Source of the DNA: Flavobacterium sp.
GTDB taxonomy: Bacteria; Bacteroidota; Bacteroidia; Flavobacteriales; Flavobacteriaceae
Assembly (NCBI RefSeq): GCF_004295795.1
Contig: NZ_SEBR01000007.1
Span: 1-64,000, forward strand
Length of the DNA: 64,000 nt
Direction of reading: 5' to 3'
The translations under genes were made by a program, and so were the position numbers. Under the pieces are notes generated by a model. The model did no database searches and was not told where the DNA came from. It was given only the letters and a program-made list of their open reading frames with translations. Below, in pieces: positions 36,606 to 45,656 of this stretch. The number at the start of each line of letters is the position of its first letter. The stretch's first letter is position 1.

Positions 36606-36644
36606 GAGTTGAACAAAGCCCTAAAAGTAATCAATATTTTGTGG

Positions 36645-38702
36645 TCATCCGCTAATCTTGAGCTTCATTCCCGGTTTGAGATTGTTGCCGCTTATGCCGT
36701 TCCATTGTTTTAATTCGGAAACACTTACACCCGATTTCTTGGCGATGCTGAACAGAGAATCACCTTTTTTCACGTAATAGTGATCCTCGACTTTTTTGGC
36801 CGCCGCAGCATATTTGTCTCTTTTCGATGGTTTTTCAACCGATGCCACGTCGTTGGAAACTTCTGTTCTGGCCACGACCAATTTCGCGCCGACCATAACA
36901 TTGTCATCTGACAGATTGTTCCATTGTTTCAAATCTTCGACCGACACATTGTTTTTCTTGGCAATCACACTCAAAGCGTCTCCGCGCACAACCGTGTATT
37001 CTGTCGTTCTGTATTTTGGTTCGTCGCTCGATTTCGCTACGGAATCTTCCCCATTTACCAAATCGGCAACTTTCAATTTCGAATTCAGTCGCACAACGCT
37101 GTTAGACATGTTGTTCCATTTTTTCAGATCTTCAACCGAAACATTGAATTTCAACGCGATCGCAGCGAGATTGTCACCTTTCTCGACTACGTAAAACTGG
37201 GGATTTTCAGATCCGAGAATCGTCGCTGACGAAACCGTGGTCGACGCAACCGCATCCTGTTTTTTGGTTTCGGCCACAGCGACTTCCGTTTTTGGTTCGT
37301 CCTTTTTCCTGGCGTTTACCGCGACAGCTTCCGTAGTTACGATTTTGAGCGTTTTTCCGAGTGGCGCTACGTTTTTGCGAAGTCCGTTCGAACGTTTGAT
37401 GCTCGCAACCGAAACGCCGTATTTGTCTGAAATCTCACCCAAGCTATCGCCTTTGCGGACTTTGTGGTATTTGACGTGTGTTTTGGTCACGAATCCGTCA
37501 TCGGAGACTTTCTGTCTGTTCGAACGACTTGAATCTTTCGAGGCCAAAGCCGATTGAATTGCGCTGTAAGGTCTTTCGCGGCGTGCATTTTCGTGATCCG
37601 CGTAAGCGTAAATCCTCTCTTCGTTAGAGGTGAAAATCGCCATTTTGTCATTTGGCAATCTCAGGTAATGCATTTTGTCGAAGTACGCCGGAATCACGTT
37701 CAATTTGTATGACGGATTCAGCAACTGCAATTGCGCCATCGGAATGTCGAGCAAATCAGACAGTTGCTTGAAAGACAATTGCTTTTTGACCATTACCGTA
37801 TCGGTCTGAAAATGCTTTACCATCGCGCGGTTCGGCACGATTCCGTGTTCTTTGTGATATTCGTAAATGTACATCGTGGCAAGGAAAGCGGGAACATAAC
37901 CGGCTGTTTCCTGCGGAAGATGTTTCCTGATATTCCAAAAATTCTGTTTTCCGCCAGAGCGACGGATCGCCTTCGCAACGTTTCCAGGTCCGGAATTGTA
38001 CGAGGCCAAAACCAAATCCCAATCTCCGAAAATGCGGTACATGTTCGCCATGTATTGAGCCGCAGCCTCGCTGGCTTTCAACACATCGCTTCTTTCATCG
38101 ACATAAGAATCGATTTTAAGATTGTACTGTTTCCCGGTTTGGTACATGAACTGCCAAAGTCCGGTCGCTCCTACTCTTGAAACCGCTTTCGGGTTCAAAG
38201 CCGATTCGACGATAGCCAAATACTTGATCTCGAGCGGAACGTTGTATTTTGCGAGCGCTTCCTCGAACATCGGAAAATAATATTCCGAGATGGCCATCAG
38301 ACGTTCGTAGGCGCGTTTGCGGTTTTTTAGAAAATTCTTGGTGAGGTTCTCGAGTCCGGCATTGTACTCGATGTTGAACGGAGATTTTGAGTCCATTTCG
38401 GCGAGCCTTTTCTTGAAAAGCTCTGTTGACCAACCGTCGTTGTAATCGACGCTGCGATTCAAGTCGAGGTTTCTGATATCGGCCGAAAGATCGTTGAAAA
38501 TTTCAGGGTTCGTGAGTTCCTTCATCCAGAGGCTGTCTACGCAGGCGGCCATTTTGTCGTACACGAAAGTACTTTTTATGGAATCGAGATAAGATTGTTT
38601 GATCTCAGGTTTTACTGCTTGTTCCGAACTCGCCGCGTCTTGGGCGAATGCCGAAGCCGAGATTGTCAGCAGTAAAGAAAGTGTGGCATTTCTTAGATTC
38701 AT
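36645..38702 (-). CDS. Membrane-bound lytic murein transglycosylase D-like protein with four LysM domains
   Basis: A 685-residue exported enzyme that cleaves peptidoglycan glycan strands. Signal peptide MNLRNATLSLLLTISASAFA-Q. The SLT domain covers about 150-290, with catalytic E166 in LAIVESALNP, then GLWQFM and ASYNSGPGNV. Four LysM domains follow, near 405-455, 500-548, 565-612 and 640-685, separated by Ser/Thr/Lys linkers. MltD usually has two or three LysM, so four is at the high side. The likely -7 element is about 140 bases upstream. Confidence 0.93.
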   Translation of the reverse strand: MNLRNATLSLLLTISASAFAQDAASSEQAVKPEIKQSYLDSIKSTFVYDKMAACVDSLWMKELTNPEIFNDLSADIRNLDLNRSVDYNDGWSTELFKKRLAEMDSKSPFNIEYNAGLENLTKNFLKNRKRAYERLMAISEYYFPMFEEALAKYNVPLEIKYLAIVESALNPKAVSRVGATGLWQFMYQTGKQYNLKIDSYVDERSDVLKASEAAAQYMANMYRIFGDWDLVLASYNSGPGNVAKAIRRSGGKQNFWNIRKHLPQETAGYVPAFLATMYIYEYHKEHGIVPNRAMVKHFQTDTVMVKKQLSFKQLSDLLDIPMAQLQLLNPSYKLNVIPAYFDKMHYLRLPNDKMAIFTSNEERIYAYADHENARRERPYSAIQSALASKDSSRSNRQKVSDDGFVTKTHVKYHKVRKGDSLGEISDKYGVSVASIKRSNGLRKNVAPLGKTLKIVTTEAVAVNARKKDEPKTEVAVAETKKQDAVASTTVSSATILGSENPQFYVVEKGDNLAAIALKFNVSVEDLKKWNNMSNSVVRLNSKLKVADLVNGEDSVAKSSDEPKYRTTEYTVVRGDALSVIAKKNNVSVEDLKQWNNLSDDNVMVGAKLVVARTEVSNDVASVEKPSKRDKYAAAAKKVEDHYYVKKGDSLFSIAKKSGVSVSELKQWNGISGNNLKPGMKLKISG

Positions 38703-38843
38703 TCTCTACGTTTTTATGGTCTTTTCATGCGGGAAATCCTACAGCATAAAGACTTCAATTCGTGATAGGTTATACTTCTGAAAATTTTGTGCACAGTAAC
38801 ACAGAACGTGCCAAAAAGCTATCTTCCAACTTTTTGGGATTTG

Positions 38844-38851
38844 CAAACATA
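38844..38851 (-). promoter_or_regulatory. Possible -7 element of the mltD-like operon (TATGTTTG)
   Basis: Minus-strand TATGTTTG matches TAnnTTTG. It is 142 bases before the ATG at 38702, leaving a long leader with no recognisable regulatory RNA. Confidence 0.4.
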
Positions 38852-38937
38852 GTAATACTATAACAAAATTCACTAATCTTATAACTGCAAATTCGTGTTT
38901 GGAGTATACTTTTTAACATTCCGATGCATATTATTAA

Positions 38938-38975
38938 CACAAAAGGCCGTCACAAAGACAGCCTTTTGGTTTTTA
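38938..38975 (-). terminator. Terminator of pgk
   Basis: Stem AAAAGGC (38941-38947) / GCCTTTT (38961-38967) with additional GTC/GAC pairing in between; minus-strand reading ends in TTTTGTGTT. It lies just after the pgk stop. Confidence 0.7.
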
Positions 38976-38987
38976 TGTTGTCAGATA

Positions 38988-40175
38988 TTAGTCAAGAATC
39001 GCGGCGATTCCAGGCAATGTTCTTCCTTCGAGCATTTCGAGCATCGCACCGCCACCGGTAGAAACGTAACTCATTTTTGGCTCAAGGCCGAATTGCTTCA
39101 CTGCAGAAACCGAATCTCCACCGCCAACAAGCGAAAATGCTCCGTTTTTCGTGGCTTCGGCTATATAATTTCCGAGTTCGATAGTTCCGTTGGCGAAATT
39201 TTCCATTTCAAAAACCCCAACCGGGCCGTTCCAAAGAATGGTTTTCGATTCCAAAACGACCTTCTTGAACTTCTCCAAAGTCTTCGGACCCGCGTCAAGA
39301 CCTTGCCATCCGTCAGGAATTTTGTCTACGTCGACGATTTTCGTATTTGCGTTATTGTTGAAATCATCGGCCGCGATTACGTCAACCGGAATGTGAACCT
39401 GCACGCCTTTTTCTTTTGCTTTCTTGAGAATTTCCAAAGCCAGATCCAATTTGTCGTTTTCACAGATTGAATCGCCAACTTCTCCGCCTTGCGCTTTGAT
39501 GAATGTGTAGGTCATTCCGCCGCCCAAGATCATGTGGTCCACTTTGTCGAGAATGTTCTCGATTACCGTGATTTTCGTCGAAACTTTCGATCCGCCCAAA
39601 ATTGCCGTGACCGGTTTTTCGCTGTCTTTCAAGACTTTGTTCAAGCTTTCGATTTCTTTGGCCAAAAGCAATCCGAAGCATTTCTCGTTCGGGAAAAATT
39701 TGGCTATAATCGTAGTTGAAGCGTGCGCGCGGTGCGCCGTTCCAAAAGCGTCGTTCACATAAATGTCGCCCAAAGACGCGAGTTCTTTCGCATAGTTCTC
39801 ATCTCCGGCTTCTTCCTCGCTGTAAAAACGCAGGTTTTCAAGCAACAGGATTTCGCCCGGTTTCAAGTCTTCCGAAGCTTTTTTGGCCGCTTCACCTCTT
39901 GAATCTTCGGCGAATTTTACAGTCACGCCAAGCACTTCAGAGGTCTTGTCCAAAATATGTTTCAACGAATATTTTTCCTCTTTTCCCTTCGGACGTCCCA
40001 AGTGCGACATCAAAATGACGCTTCCGCCGTCTTTGAGGATTTTTTCGATAGTCGGTTTTGCAGCTTCGATGCGCGTGTCGTCTGTAACTTTGAAATTCTC
40101 GTCCAAAGGAACATTGAAATCAACGCGAATCAGCGCTTTTTTATCCTTGAAATCGAAATTGTCTACGGTTTTCAT
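38988..40175 (-). CDS. pgk: Phosphoglycerate kinase
   Basis: A 395-residue glycolytic kinase (1,3-bisphosphoglycerate + ADP to 3-phosphoglycerate + ATP). Family motifs: [11 protein letters not shown] at the N-terminus, [10 protein letters not shown], the nucleotide-binding [12 protein letters not shown] and [13 protein letters not shown], and the C-terminal [13 protein letters not shown]. Length is normal. Monocistronic, with its own -7 element and terminator. Confidence 0.97.
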   Translation of the reverse strand: MKTVDNFDFKDKKALIRVDFNVPLDENFKVTDDTRIEAAKPTIEKILKDGGSVILMSHLGRPKGKEEKYSLKHILDKTSEVLGVTVKFAEDSRGEAAKKASEDLKPGEILLLENLRFYSEEEAGDENYAKELASLGDIYVNDAFGTAHRAHASTTIIAKFFPNEKCFGLLLAKEIESLNKVLKDSEKPVTAILGGSKVSTKITVIENILDKVDHMILGGGMTYTFIKAQGGEVGDSICENDKLDLALEILKKAKEKGVQVHIPVDVIAADDFNNNANTKIVDVDKIPDGWQGLDAGPKTLEKFKKVVLESKTILWNGPVGVFEMENFANGTIELGNYIAEATKNGAFSLVGGGDSVSAVKQFGLEPKMSYVSTGGGAMLEMLEGRTLPGIAAILD

Positions 40176-40201
40176 TGTGGTTTGATTTGTATGAGATTAG
40201 G

Positions 40202-40209
40202 CAAATATA
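40202..40209 (-). promoter_or_regulatory. -7 promoter element of pgk (TATATTTG)
   Basis: Minus-strand TATATTTG, an exact consensus match 26 bases before the pgk ATG. Confidence 0.6.
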
Positions 40210-40256
40210 AGTTTTTTGGCCGAGGCGCATTTCCGCTTGACGGAACCTTCAAAAAG

Positions 40257-40300
40257 AAAAACCTCAAATGTCCTAGTAGGCGCGGACATAAGAGGTTTTT
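40257..40300 (-). terminator. Terminator of the intradiol dioxygenase gene
   Basis: Long hairpin: AAAAACCTC / GAGGTTTTT outer stem and ATGTCC / GGACAT inner stem, followed on the minus strand by TTTTTCTTTTT. Confidence 0.85.
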
Positions 40301-40327
40301 GCGTAAAACAGGTTGTAATAAATTGAG

Positions 40328-41344
40328 TTACTTCACCAGCATTTTTCGGCTTTGGGTGAATGTTCCTTGAGCGTTCTGGACTTTCACGGTAAAAATATAA
40401 GTACCGCTCGAAAGTGAATATTCGCTTCTTGTGATGTTAAGATTGTTGGCGCCGGCGTTCAGGCTGAATTTCTTGAGCATTCCGGTTTGGCGGCCGTTGC
40501 CATCAAAGACAGTCAGTGAAACGTTCGACGCACTTTCCAGAATTAACGGAATTGTCGTCGCTTCCTGAAATGGGTTCGGATAATTCTGCCCGATAACCGC
40601 GTTTTGGCGCTCGGAATCGTCCACACCCAGAGATGGACCGTTCACGTAGATGGTGTGTTCCAAAGTGTATCCGCCAGAAAGCGAGCCAGAAACGGCCGAC
40701 ATTTCGCTGGTTACTCCATCAGAAAAAACATTGTCGTTGGCGTTGTACGTGTAACCGTTCATCCCTTTCGTGTAACCGTAAGCGGTGGCAGCATTTACGG
40801 CGTTGACGGCGCTCGAAGCGCCTTCCGGAAAAGCGATTTGCGTAACCAGAAGCGAAGTTCCAGAGGCCGTATAGATATGGACATGAATGTGGGTCGCGCG
40901 ACCCGTATACCAGCCTGGGAAAATAGACGTGAAAGTCACTTTTCCGTCGGCGTCTGTGGTTTGTCTTCCGCGGAGGAAGTTATAAGCGGTGTAATTCGCT
41001 GGTTGCATGCCCGTGCCGCCGTATTGGGAATAATTCCCGTCTTTGTCGCAATGCCAGATATCGATGATGCAATTTTGGTAAGCGGCGCAAGCGGCATTTT
41101 TGTTCTTGATGTAAATATTGGCGGTAAACGCGACACCGGTTCGGTCGCCAACGATATTCGAGGTCGCGTAAGACGAAGGATTTATCGTAGGAAAAGGTCC
41201 GGCGGTTTCGGAATTCGTCACGGTGCAATCCAAAGCTTCCTCGACCGACGCCTGCGTGAGGTGTGTCGCTTTCAGCATTTCTGGTGCCAACATGGCCATT
41301 CCCAAAAATCCTAAACTGTTTTTAAGGAAAACTTTGCGCTCCAT
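40328..41344 (-). CDS. Exported intradiol ring-cleavage dioxygenase-like protein with T9SS type A sorting tail
   Basis: A 338-residue protein. Residues about 40-235 match the intradiol dioxygenase (catechol/protocatechuate 3,4-dioxygenase-like) fold. The probable iron ligands are Y105 (DGNYS), Y146 (PGWYTGR), H152 and H154 (THIHVHI). The N-terminus (MERKVFLKNSLGFLGMAML) resembles an export signal with an RK pair in a Tat-like ERKVFLK context. The last 80 residues (NYPNPFQEATTIP ... GTYIFTVKVQNAQGTF ... SRKMLVK) are a T9SS type A sorting domain, so the enzyme is exported to the cell surface or medium. The substrate is unknown and aromatic breakdown is only an inference. Confidence 0.9.
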   Translation of the reverse strand: MERKVFLKNSLGFLGMAMLAPEMLKATHLTQASVEEALDCTVTNSETAGPFPTINPSSYATSNIVGDRTGVAFTANIYIKNKNAACAAYQNCIIDIWHCDKDGNYSQYGGTGMQPANYTAYNFLRGRQTTDADGKVTFTSIFPGWYTGRATHIHVHIYTASGTSLLVTQIAFPEGASSAVNAVNAATAYGYTKGMNGYTYNANDNVFSDGVTSEMSAVSGSLSGGYTLEHTIYVNGPSLGVDDSERQNAVIGQNYPNPFQEATTIPLILESASNVSLTVFDGNGRQTGMLKKFSLNAGANNLNITRSEYSLSSGTYIFTVKVQNAQGTFTQSRKMLVK

Positions 41345-41450
41345 TTGTGGTTTTGGTTAAATTCTTGAACAAATCAACAAGAACACTTCCAAACAAAAAA
41401 GTTAATGAGGTAAAAGCGAAAGATTTCGAGGTAAAAACGCAATGAAATCG

Positions 41451-42098
41451 TTATCGCGAATCAAGCTTTGTTTCGATTACAAGCAATATCGCATTGCCCG
41501 ACAGCGCTTCGAAGTCATGATTTTCAGCTTCAGAAATCGATAATGCGTCGCGGGTTTCAAGTAATCGGTCGTCGAACTCGAAAGCGCCGTTTATCACAAA
41601 TGCGAAAAGTCCTTTTGAAATTTCGGTTTTGAACTCGCCTTTTTGGCGTCCGTCGAACATTCCCAAAAAACCTTTGGTCGAACCGATCTCGAAAGCGTTC
41701 TGCAAGACATTGTGTTCATCCGAAAGCGAATTTTGAGTTTCAATTTCGGATTTTTCGTCTACGCGGATGATCAAGAAATTGATTTGTTCCCGTTCATAAG
41801 GATTCGAAACGGACTCCAATTGCGAAGCATCGACCGACAAAATTTCGCCAGGAGAAAGCGTGATTTCTTTTTGGAAAAGTGAAACTATAATCGCGCCGAT
41901 CATCGGAACAACCACAATTGATCCGCTTTTAAAATTATACTCCTTTGTACGATTTGCGCTCAAAGTTTCCTCGTCAAAAATTGAAATCAGTCCAAAATTT
42001 GAACGAAATTCCTTGTTAAAATCAAAAAGACTTAGATTTCTGTGCCACTCCGATTCAGATTTTTCGCGACTTGTACCCGTATAAATTTGCGCTTTCAC
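41451..42098 (-). CDS. Pirin-like cupin protein
   Basis: A 215-residue cupin of the pirin-related group. Typical is the KAQIYTGTSREKSESEWHRN start, followed by two cupin halves (GSIVVVPMIGAIIVSL and GLFAFVINGAFEFDDRLL). The start is the GTG at 42098, giving a GTGA overlap with the stop of the upstream gene; the longer upstream frame is only the other gene read in a different phase. Metal-binding His residues typical of pirin are not evident. It is the last gene of the LytS/LytTR operon. Confidence 0.78.
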   Translation of the reverse strand: MKAQIYTGTSREKSESEWHRNLSLFDFNKEFRSNFGLISIFDEETLSANRTKEYNFKSGSIVVVPMIGAIIVSLFQKEITLSPGEILSVDASQLESVSNPYEREQINFLIIRVDEKSEIETQNSLSDEHNVLQNAFEIGSTKGFLGMFDGRQKGEFKTEISKGLFAFVINGAFEFDDRLLETRDALSISEAENHDFEALSGNAILLVIETKLDSR

Positions 42099-42604
42099 GA
42101 TTTTTTGAACGAATAGATGTTGAGCAAATGTTGGTTCGCGATCAGCAACGTGCGAAGTTCTTGTCCGTTCTGAAAATCGTCCGCATCCGAGGCATCGCAA
42201 ACCAAAAAACCGTTGGCCGAACTTGAAATCAGGAAAAATTGTTTGGAAATCAAATCAACCGAAATCTTATGCTTCGATTGGTCGAGAAAATCGCTATTCT
42301 GGATTTCGAAATAAAATTGGTTCAGCGCAAGCGACTCGCCGTTCGCATCGTAAACCACAGGAAGTTTTCCGTCGAGAATCTGAATGCTGGGATAAACCGC
42401 CGGACTTACCCTCGAATGGATCGTCTCGGCATTCGGTTCGTTTTTGAGAAAGTCGGCAAAAGATTCGTACCGTGCGAAATTCCCGAAGTTCTGAATCTGA
42501 AGTTTGTATTCGAACCAAGTCGCGTCAAACAAGGCTTTGTCCCAAGTCGATTGGGAATCTTTGTCGATAATCCGCCTGAGCGAAAACCGCACGAAACCTT
42601 GCAT
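42095..42604 (-). CDS. Unrecognised cytoplasmic protein in the LytTR operon
   Basis: A 169-residue protein without signal peptide or membrane segment. Not recognised. Segments such as FATWFEYKLQ-like DATWFEYKLQI, AVYPSIQILDGKLPVVYD and ISKQFFLISSSANGF suggest a mixed alpha/beta fold. The start overlaps the response regulator stop (TAATG), and the stop overlaps the pirin-like start (GTGA), so all are co-translated. A role in the signalling pathway or as an output of it is likely from context alone. Confidence 0.75.
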   Translation of the reverse strand: MQGFVRFSLRRIIDKDSQSTWDKALFDATWFEYKLQIQNFGNFARYESFADFLKNEPNAETIHSRVSPAVYPSIQILDGKLPVVYDANGESLALNQFYFEIQNSDFLDQSKHKISVDLISKQFFLISSSANGFLVCDASDADDFQNGQELRTLLIANQHLLNIYSFKKS

Positions 42605-43296
42605 TACACGTCTTTTTGTATCGCCGCCAGAAAATCCTTTTCGTAACTCGCCGACACCGGAATTTCCTCTTCGCCAACATGCACCATCTTATTTCGGATT
42701 TTCTCGATTTTGTTGATTGAAACGATAAACGATCTGTGCACGCGGATAAAATCTTTGGAAGGCAATTTTTCGATAATCGCTTTCATGGTCATGCGCGCGA
42801 CAACGGTTTTTTGATTTTGGATGTGGATTTTGAGATAGTCGTCCAAACCTTCGATGAACAAAATATCGGCAATTGGAATCTTGACCAGACTGTAATCGGC
42901 ACGGATGAAAAGAAATTGCTGCTCGGCGTTCTGGTTTTGGTAATTCATCTGCGTTTTGACCTTCTCGAGAGCTTGCGTAAACCTCGAAAGCGAAAACGGC
43001 TTCATGATGTAATCGACTGCGTTCAGGTTGAAACCTTCGACTGCATATTCGGAATAAGCCGTCGTAAAAATCACCATCGTCTTGTGCGGCAGATTCTTGT
43101 AGAAATCGATGCCCGAAACCGATGGCATATTGATATCGAGAAACAAAAGATCGACCGGATATTTCCGCAAGTGTTTCATCGCTTCTTCGGCCTTAGTGAA
43201 CGTTTTTTGAAGATCGACGTAATCGATTTGTTCGCAAAGCGCTTTTAGTACGTCGAGAGCAGGCGGTTCGTCATCGAGGGCAATGGCTCGTATCAT
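42604..43296 (-). CDS. LytTR family response regulator
   Basis: A 230-residue two-component regulator. The receiver domain (1-120) has the acidic pair D8-D9, phospho-acceptor D54 in LLFLDINMP, T/S in FTTAYS, and K in IMKPFS. The LytTR DNA-binding domain (about 130-230) has FLFIRADYSLVKI, FIEGLDDYLKIH and FIRVHRSFIVSI. It overlaps the kinase gene by four bases (ATGA) and acts with it. Target promoters are unknown. Confidence 0.95.
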   Translation of the reverse strand: MIRAIALDDEPPALDVLKALCEQIDYVDLQKTFTKAEEAMKHLRKYPVDLLFLDINMPSVSGIDFYKNLPHKTMVIFTTAYSEYAVEGFNLNAVDYIMKPFSLSRFTQALEKVKTQMNYQNQNAEQQFLFIRADYSLVKIPIADILFIEGLDDYLKIHIQNQKTVVARMTMKAIIEKLPSKDFIRVHRSFIVSINKIEKIRNKMVHVGEEEIPVSASYEKDFLAAIQKDV

Positions 43297-44378
43297 AAAT
43301 CCATGTTCAATTTTACCGAATAATTTTCTTCGTCGTCCTTGATTTGCAGATTGTGGCGTCCGGCGTACAACATTTCGAGTCTTTCTATCGTGTTGGCCAT
43401 TCCGATTCCGCCTTCTGTGCTGACCGAATGCACTTTTCTGTTGGCCACGAAAAGCGTCAAATGATCTCCGACAATCTCAATGCTGATTTGAATTTCGGAA
43501 ATTTCATCGGGATTCACGCCGTGTTTGAACGCATTTTCGATGAACGATATGAGAATCAAGGGCGTAATTTTTTTTCCGAAAAGCGTTCCGACGCACATAT
43601 ATTCGATTTTCGCCGTGTCGCCAAGTCGCGATTTCTGCAACGCGATATAGTTGTTGATGTACACGATTTCCTTGTCAAGCTCGATCTGGTGCGTATTGGC
43701 GTTGTTCATGATATAGCGCATGAGCTCAGACAATTGCACAACCGAATCTGCGGTTTTTTCGTCCTTTCGGATGGCCAAAGCGTAAATGCTGTTGAGCGTG
43801 TTGAAAAGAAAATGCGGATTGATCTGCGCCTTCAACAGTGACAATTCGGCTTCCATCTTGTCGCTTTCAGTGGCTTGCAGTCGACGCGAAATCGACAGGA
43901 ACAAACTCGCCAGAACCCCCGTGAGGTAAATCAGGATCGTGTGCGCGTGCTGGTTCGGTTTCATCATTGGCGCGTCTCCGAACTCGACAATTTTCGGTGC
44001 CGAATGCGGAATACCTTGTACTGGATGTTTGAAATCTGGACTTCCTTCGCCAAAAAGCGTTACTTCGGGACGATCGAAAAAGAACGCCATAAAAAGGAAA
44101 AAGCACAAAAACAGCGAGAGAATGAAAAAGTACAGCGTTTTCTTTTGTCCGAAATAAAGTCGTGGCGTGAGATAATAATAGTTCAGATAGAAAAAAAGCA
44201 GCAGGCAGAAATACACCGAAAAGTACGTGCGATCGTGTCCGTTGGACAATATTTTGGGAATCCGCAAGAAACTGCCTTCCGCCGTAAAGATGTACGGCAG
44301 CATCAAAAACGCTACGCACAAACACGCATGCGTCGCATAAAACGCAAAATTTCTTTTGGCAAAATATCCCATTCTCAT
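43293..44378 (-). CDS. LytS-like sensor histidine kinase
   Basis: A 361-residue membrane kinase. Four hydrophobic segments come first (including ACLCVAFLMLPYIF and VYFCLLLFFYLNYYYL), then the His_kinase domain with phospho-acceptor H189 in INPHFLFNTLNSIYAL and an HATPase region (SFIENAFKHGVNPDE and GIGMANTIERLEM). The chosen start is the ATG at 44378, since a -7 element ends two bases before it and the longer frame to 44648 reads through the opposite promoter. A second ATG at 44372 is also possible. The sensed signal is unknown. Confidence 0.93.
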   Translation of the reverse strand: MRMGYFAKRNFAFYATHACLCVAFLMLPYIFTAEGSFLRIPKILSNGHDRTYFSVYFCLLLFFYLNYYYLTPRLYFGQKKTLYFFILSLFLCFFLFMAFFFDRPEVTLFGEGSPDFKHPVQGIPHSAPKIVEFGDAPMMKPNQHAHTILIYLTGVLASLFLSISRRLQATESDKMEAELSLLKAQINPHFLFNTLNSIYALAIRKDEKTADSVVQLSELMRYIMNNANTHQIELDKEIVYINNYIALQKSRLGDTAKIEYMCVGTLFGKKITPLILISFIENAFKHGVNPDEISEIQISIEIVGDHLTLFVANRKVHSVSTEGGIGMANTIERLEMLYAGRHNLQIKDDEENYSVKLNMDL

Positions 44379-44380
44379 AA

Positions 44381-44388
44381 CAAAAGTA
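44381..44388 (-). promoter_or_regulatory. -7 element of the LytS/LytTR operon (TACTTTTG)
   Basis: Minus-strand TACTTTTG ends two bases before the chosen ATG, so transcription would start within or at the start codon; translation may begin at ATG 44378 or 44372 on a leaderless mRNA. Confidence 0.5.
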
Positions 44389-44470
44389 CTTGCTGAGTCG
44401 GCCCGACTAAAATTAAAGCGGTAAAATACGGATTTCCTGCGGAGTTGGCGCAAACCTTGACTTTTCGCGC

Positions 44471-44500
44471 TTGGCTCTTTACCCGAATGCGCTATATTTG
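44471..44500 (+). promoter_or_regulatory. Promoter of holB (TTG-N19-TATATTTG)
   Basis: A TTG at 44471-44473, 19 bases, then TATATTTG at 44493-44500: the full Bacteroidota promoter consensus with standard spacing. The -7 element ends four bases before the ATG at 44505. Confidence 0.75.
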
Positions 44501-44504
44501 CGCC

Positions 44505-45653
44505 ATGCAGTTTTCCCAAATCCTTGGTCAGGAACACCTCAAGAATCACCTGATGACGAGTGCTTCGTCCGGGAGAATTCCACACGCGCAACTTTTCGTC
44601 GGACCCGAAGGCAGCGGAACTTTGGCCGCCGCGATCGCTTATGCACAATTCGTGCTTTGCAAAAATGTCGGAAACGAAAATTCAGGCGGAAACGAATCCT
44701 GCAATCTCAAATTCGAGCATTTCCAACATCCGGATATGCATTTCGTCTATCCGACAGTCACAACCGACGATGTCAAGAAAAGCCCCAAAAGTCTCGACTT
44801 CCTTCTCGAATGGCGCGAATTCTTGAAGAACAATCCGTACGGAAGTCTTTTCGATTGGTACCAGATTTTGGGCGTCAAAAACAAACAAGGTGAAATTCGG
44901 GTTGAAGACGCGAAGGAAATCCTCAAAGCTTTGGCTCTCAAATCATTCGAAGGCGGATACAAAGTCATGATAATCTGGATGGCTGACAAACTCAATGTCG
45001 AAGCGTCGAACAAAATCCTCAAATTGCTAGAAGAACCGGAACCGATGACGGTTTTCATCCTGATTTCGGAACACGAGGAAGATATTTTGCAGACGATCCG
45101 CTCGCGTTGCCAGGTTTTGCAATTCAACGCCATTCCCGAAAAAATCATTGCCGACACTTTGGTCGCCAAAGAAAATATGGTGCCGCGTGATGCTTTGCGC
45201 CTGGCGCGCCAGGCTCAGGGAAATTTCAACAAAGCCTTGCATTTACTGCACGAAGACGGTGAAGACACGCCGTTTGAAGAATGGTTTGTGCAATGGGTTC
45301 GTGCGGCTTTTCGCGCAAAAGGAAATGCTTCGGCGATAAACGATCTGATCTCTTGGAGCGAAACCATTGCCGGTTTGGGACGCGAAACCCAAAAAAAGTT
45401 CCTCAATTTCTGCATCGACATTTTTAGACAGGCGCTTTTGCTCAATTACCAAGCCTCGCCGCTGGTGTATTTCGAACCGAAAGTCGACAAATTCAAACTC
45501 GAGAACTTTGCCCCTTTTGTGAACGACAAGAACATTTCGGAAATTTTTGCCGAACTTTCCGACGCCATTTACCACATCGAACGCAACGGGAACGCCAAGA
45601 TAATCTTGACTGACCTTTCGATAAAACTCACACGTCTCATCCACAAAAAATAA
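44505..45653 (+). CDS. holB: DNA polymerase III subunit delta'
   Basis: A 382-residue clamp-loader subunit. It has an AAA+ fold with a degenerate P-loop, GPEGSGTLAAA, lacking the lysine, as usual for delta'. The SRC motif is present in TIRSRCQVLQF, and LLEEPEP comes before it. The start at 44505 (MQFSQILG) is placed by the promoter; the frame upstream reads through the promoter. Three bases before the DoxX gene. Confidence 0.93.
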   Translation: MQFSQILGQEHLKNHLMTSASSGRIPHAQLFVGPEGSGTLAAAIAYAQFVLCKNVGNENSGGNESCNLKFEHFQHPDMHFVYPTVTTDDVKKSPKSLDFLLEWREFLKNNPYGSLFDWYQILGVKNKQGEIRVEDAKEILKALALKSFEGGYKVMIIWMADKLNVEASNKILKLLEEPEPMTVFILISEHEEDILQTIRSRCQVLQFNAIPEKIIADTLVAKENMVPRDALRLARQAQGNFNKALHLLHEDGEDTPFEEWFVQWVRAAFRAKGNASAINDLISWSETIAGLGRETQKKFLNFCIDIFRQALLLNYQASPLVYFEPKVDKFKLENFAPFVNDKNISEIFAELSDAIYHIERNGNAKIILTDLSIKLTRLIHKK

Positions 45654-45656
45654 CCT

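Noticed and set aside
44505..45653. Broken P-loop in HolB taken as gene decay
   Set aside because: Delta' subunits normally lack a functional Walker lysine; length and the SRC motif are intact.
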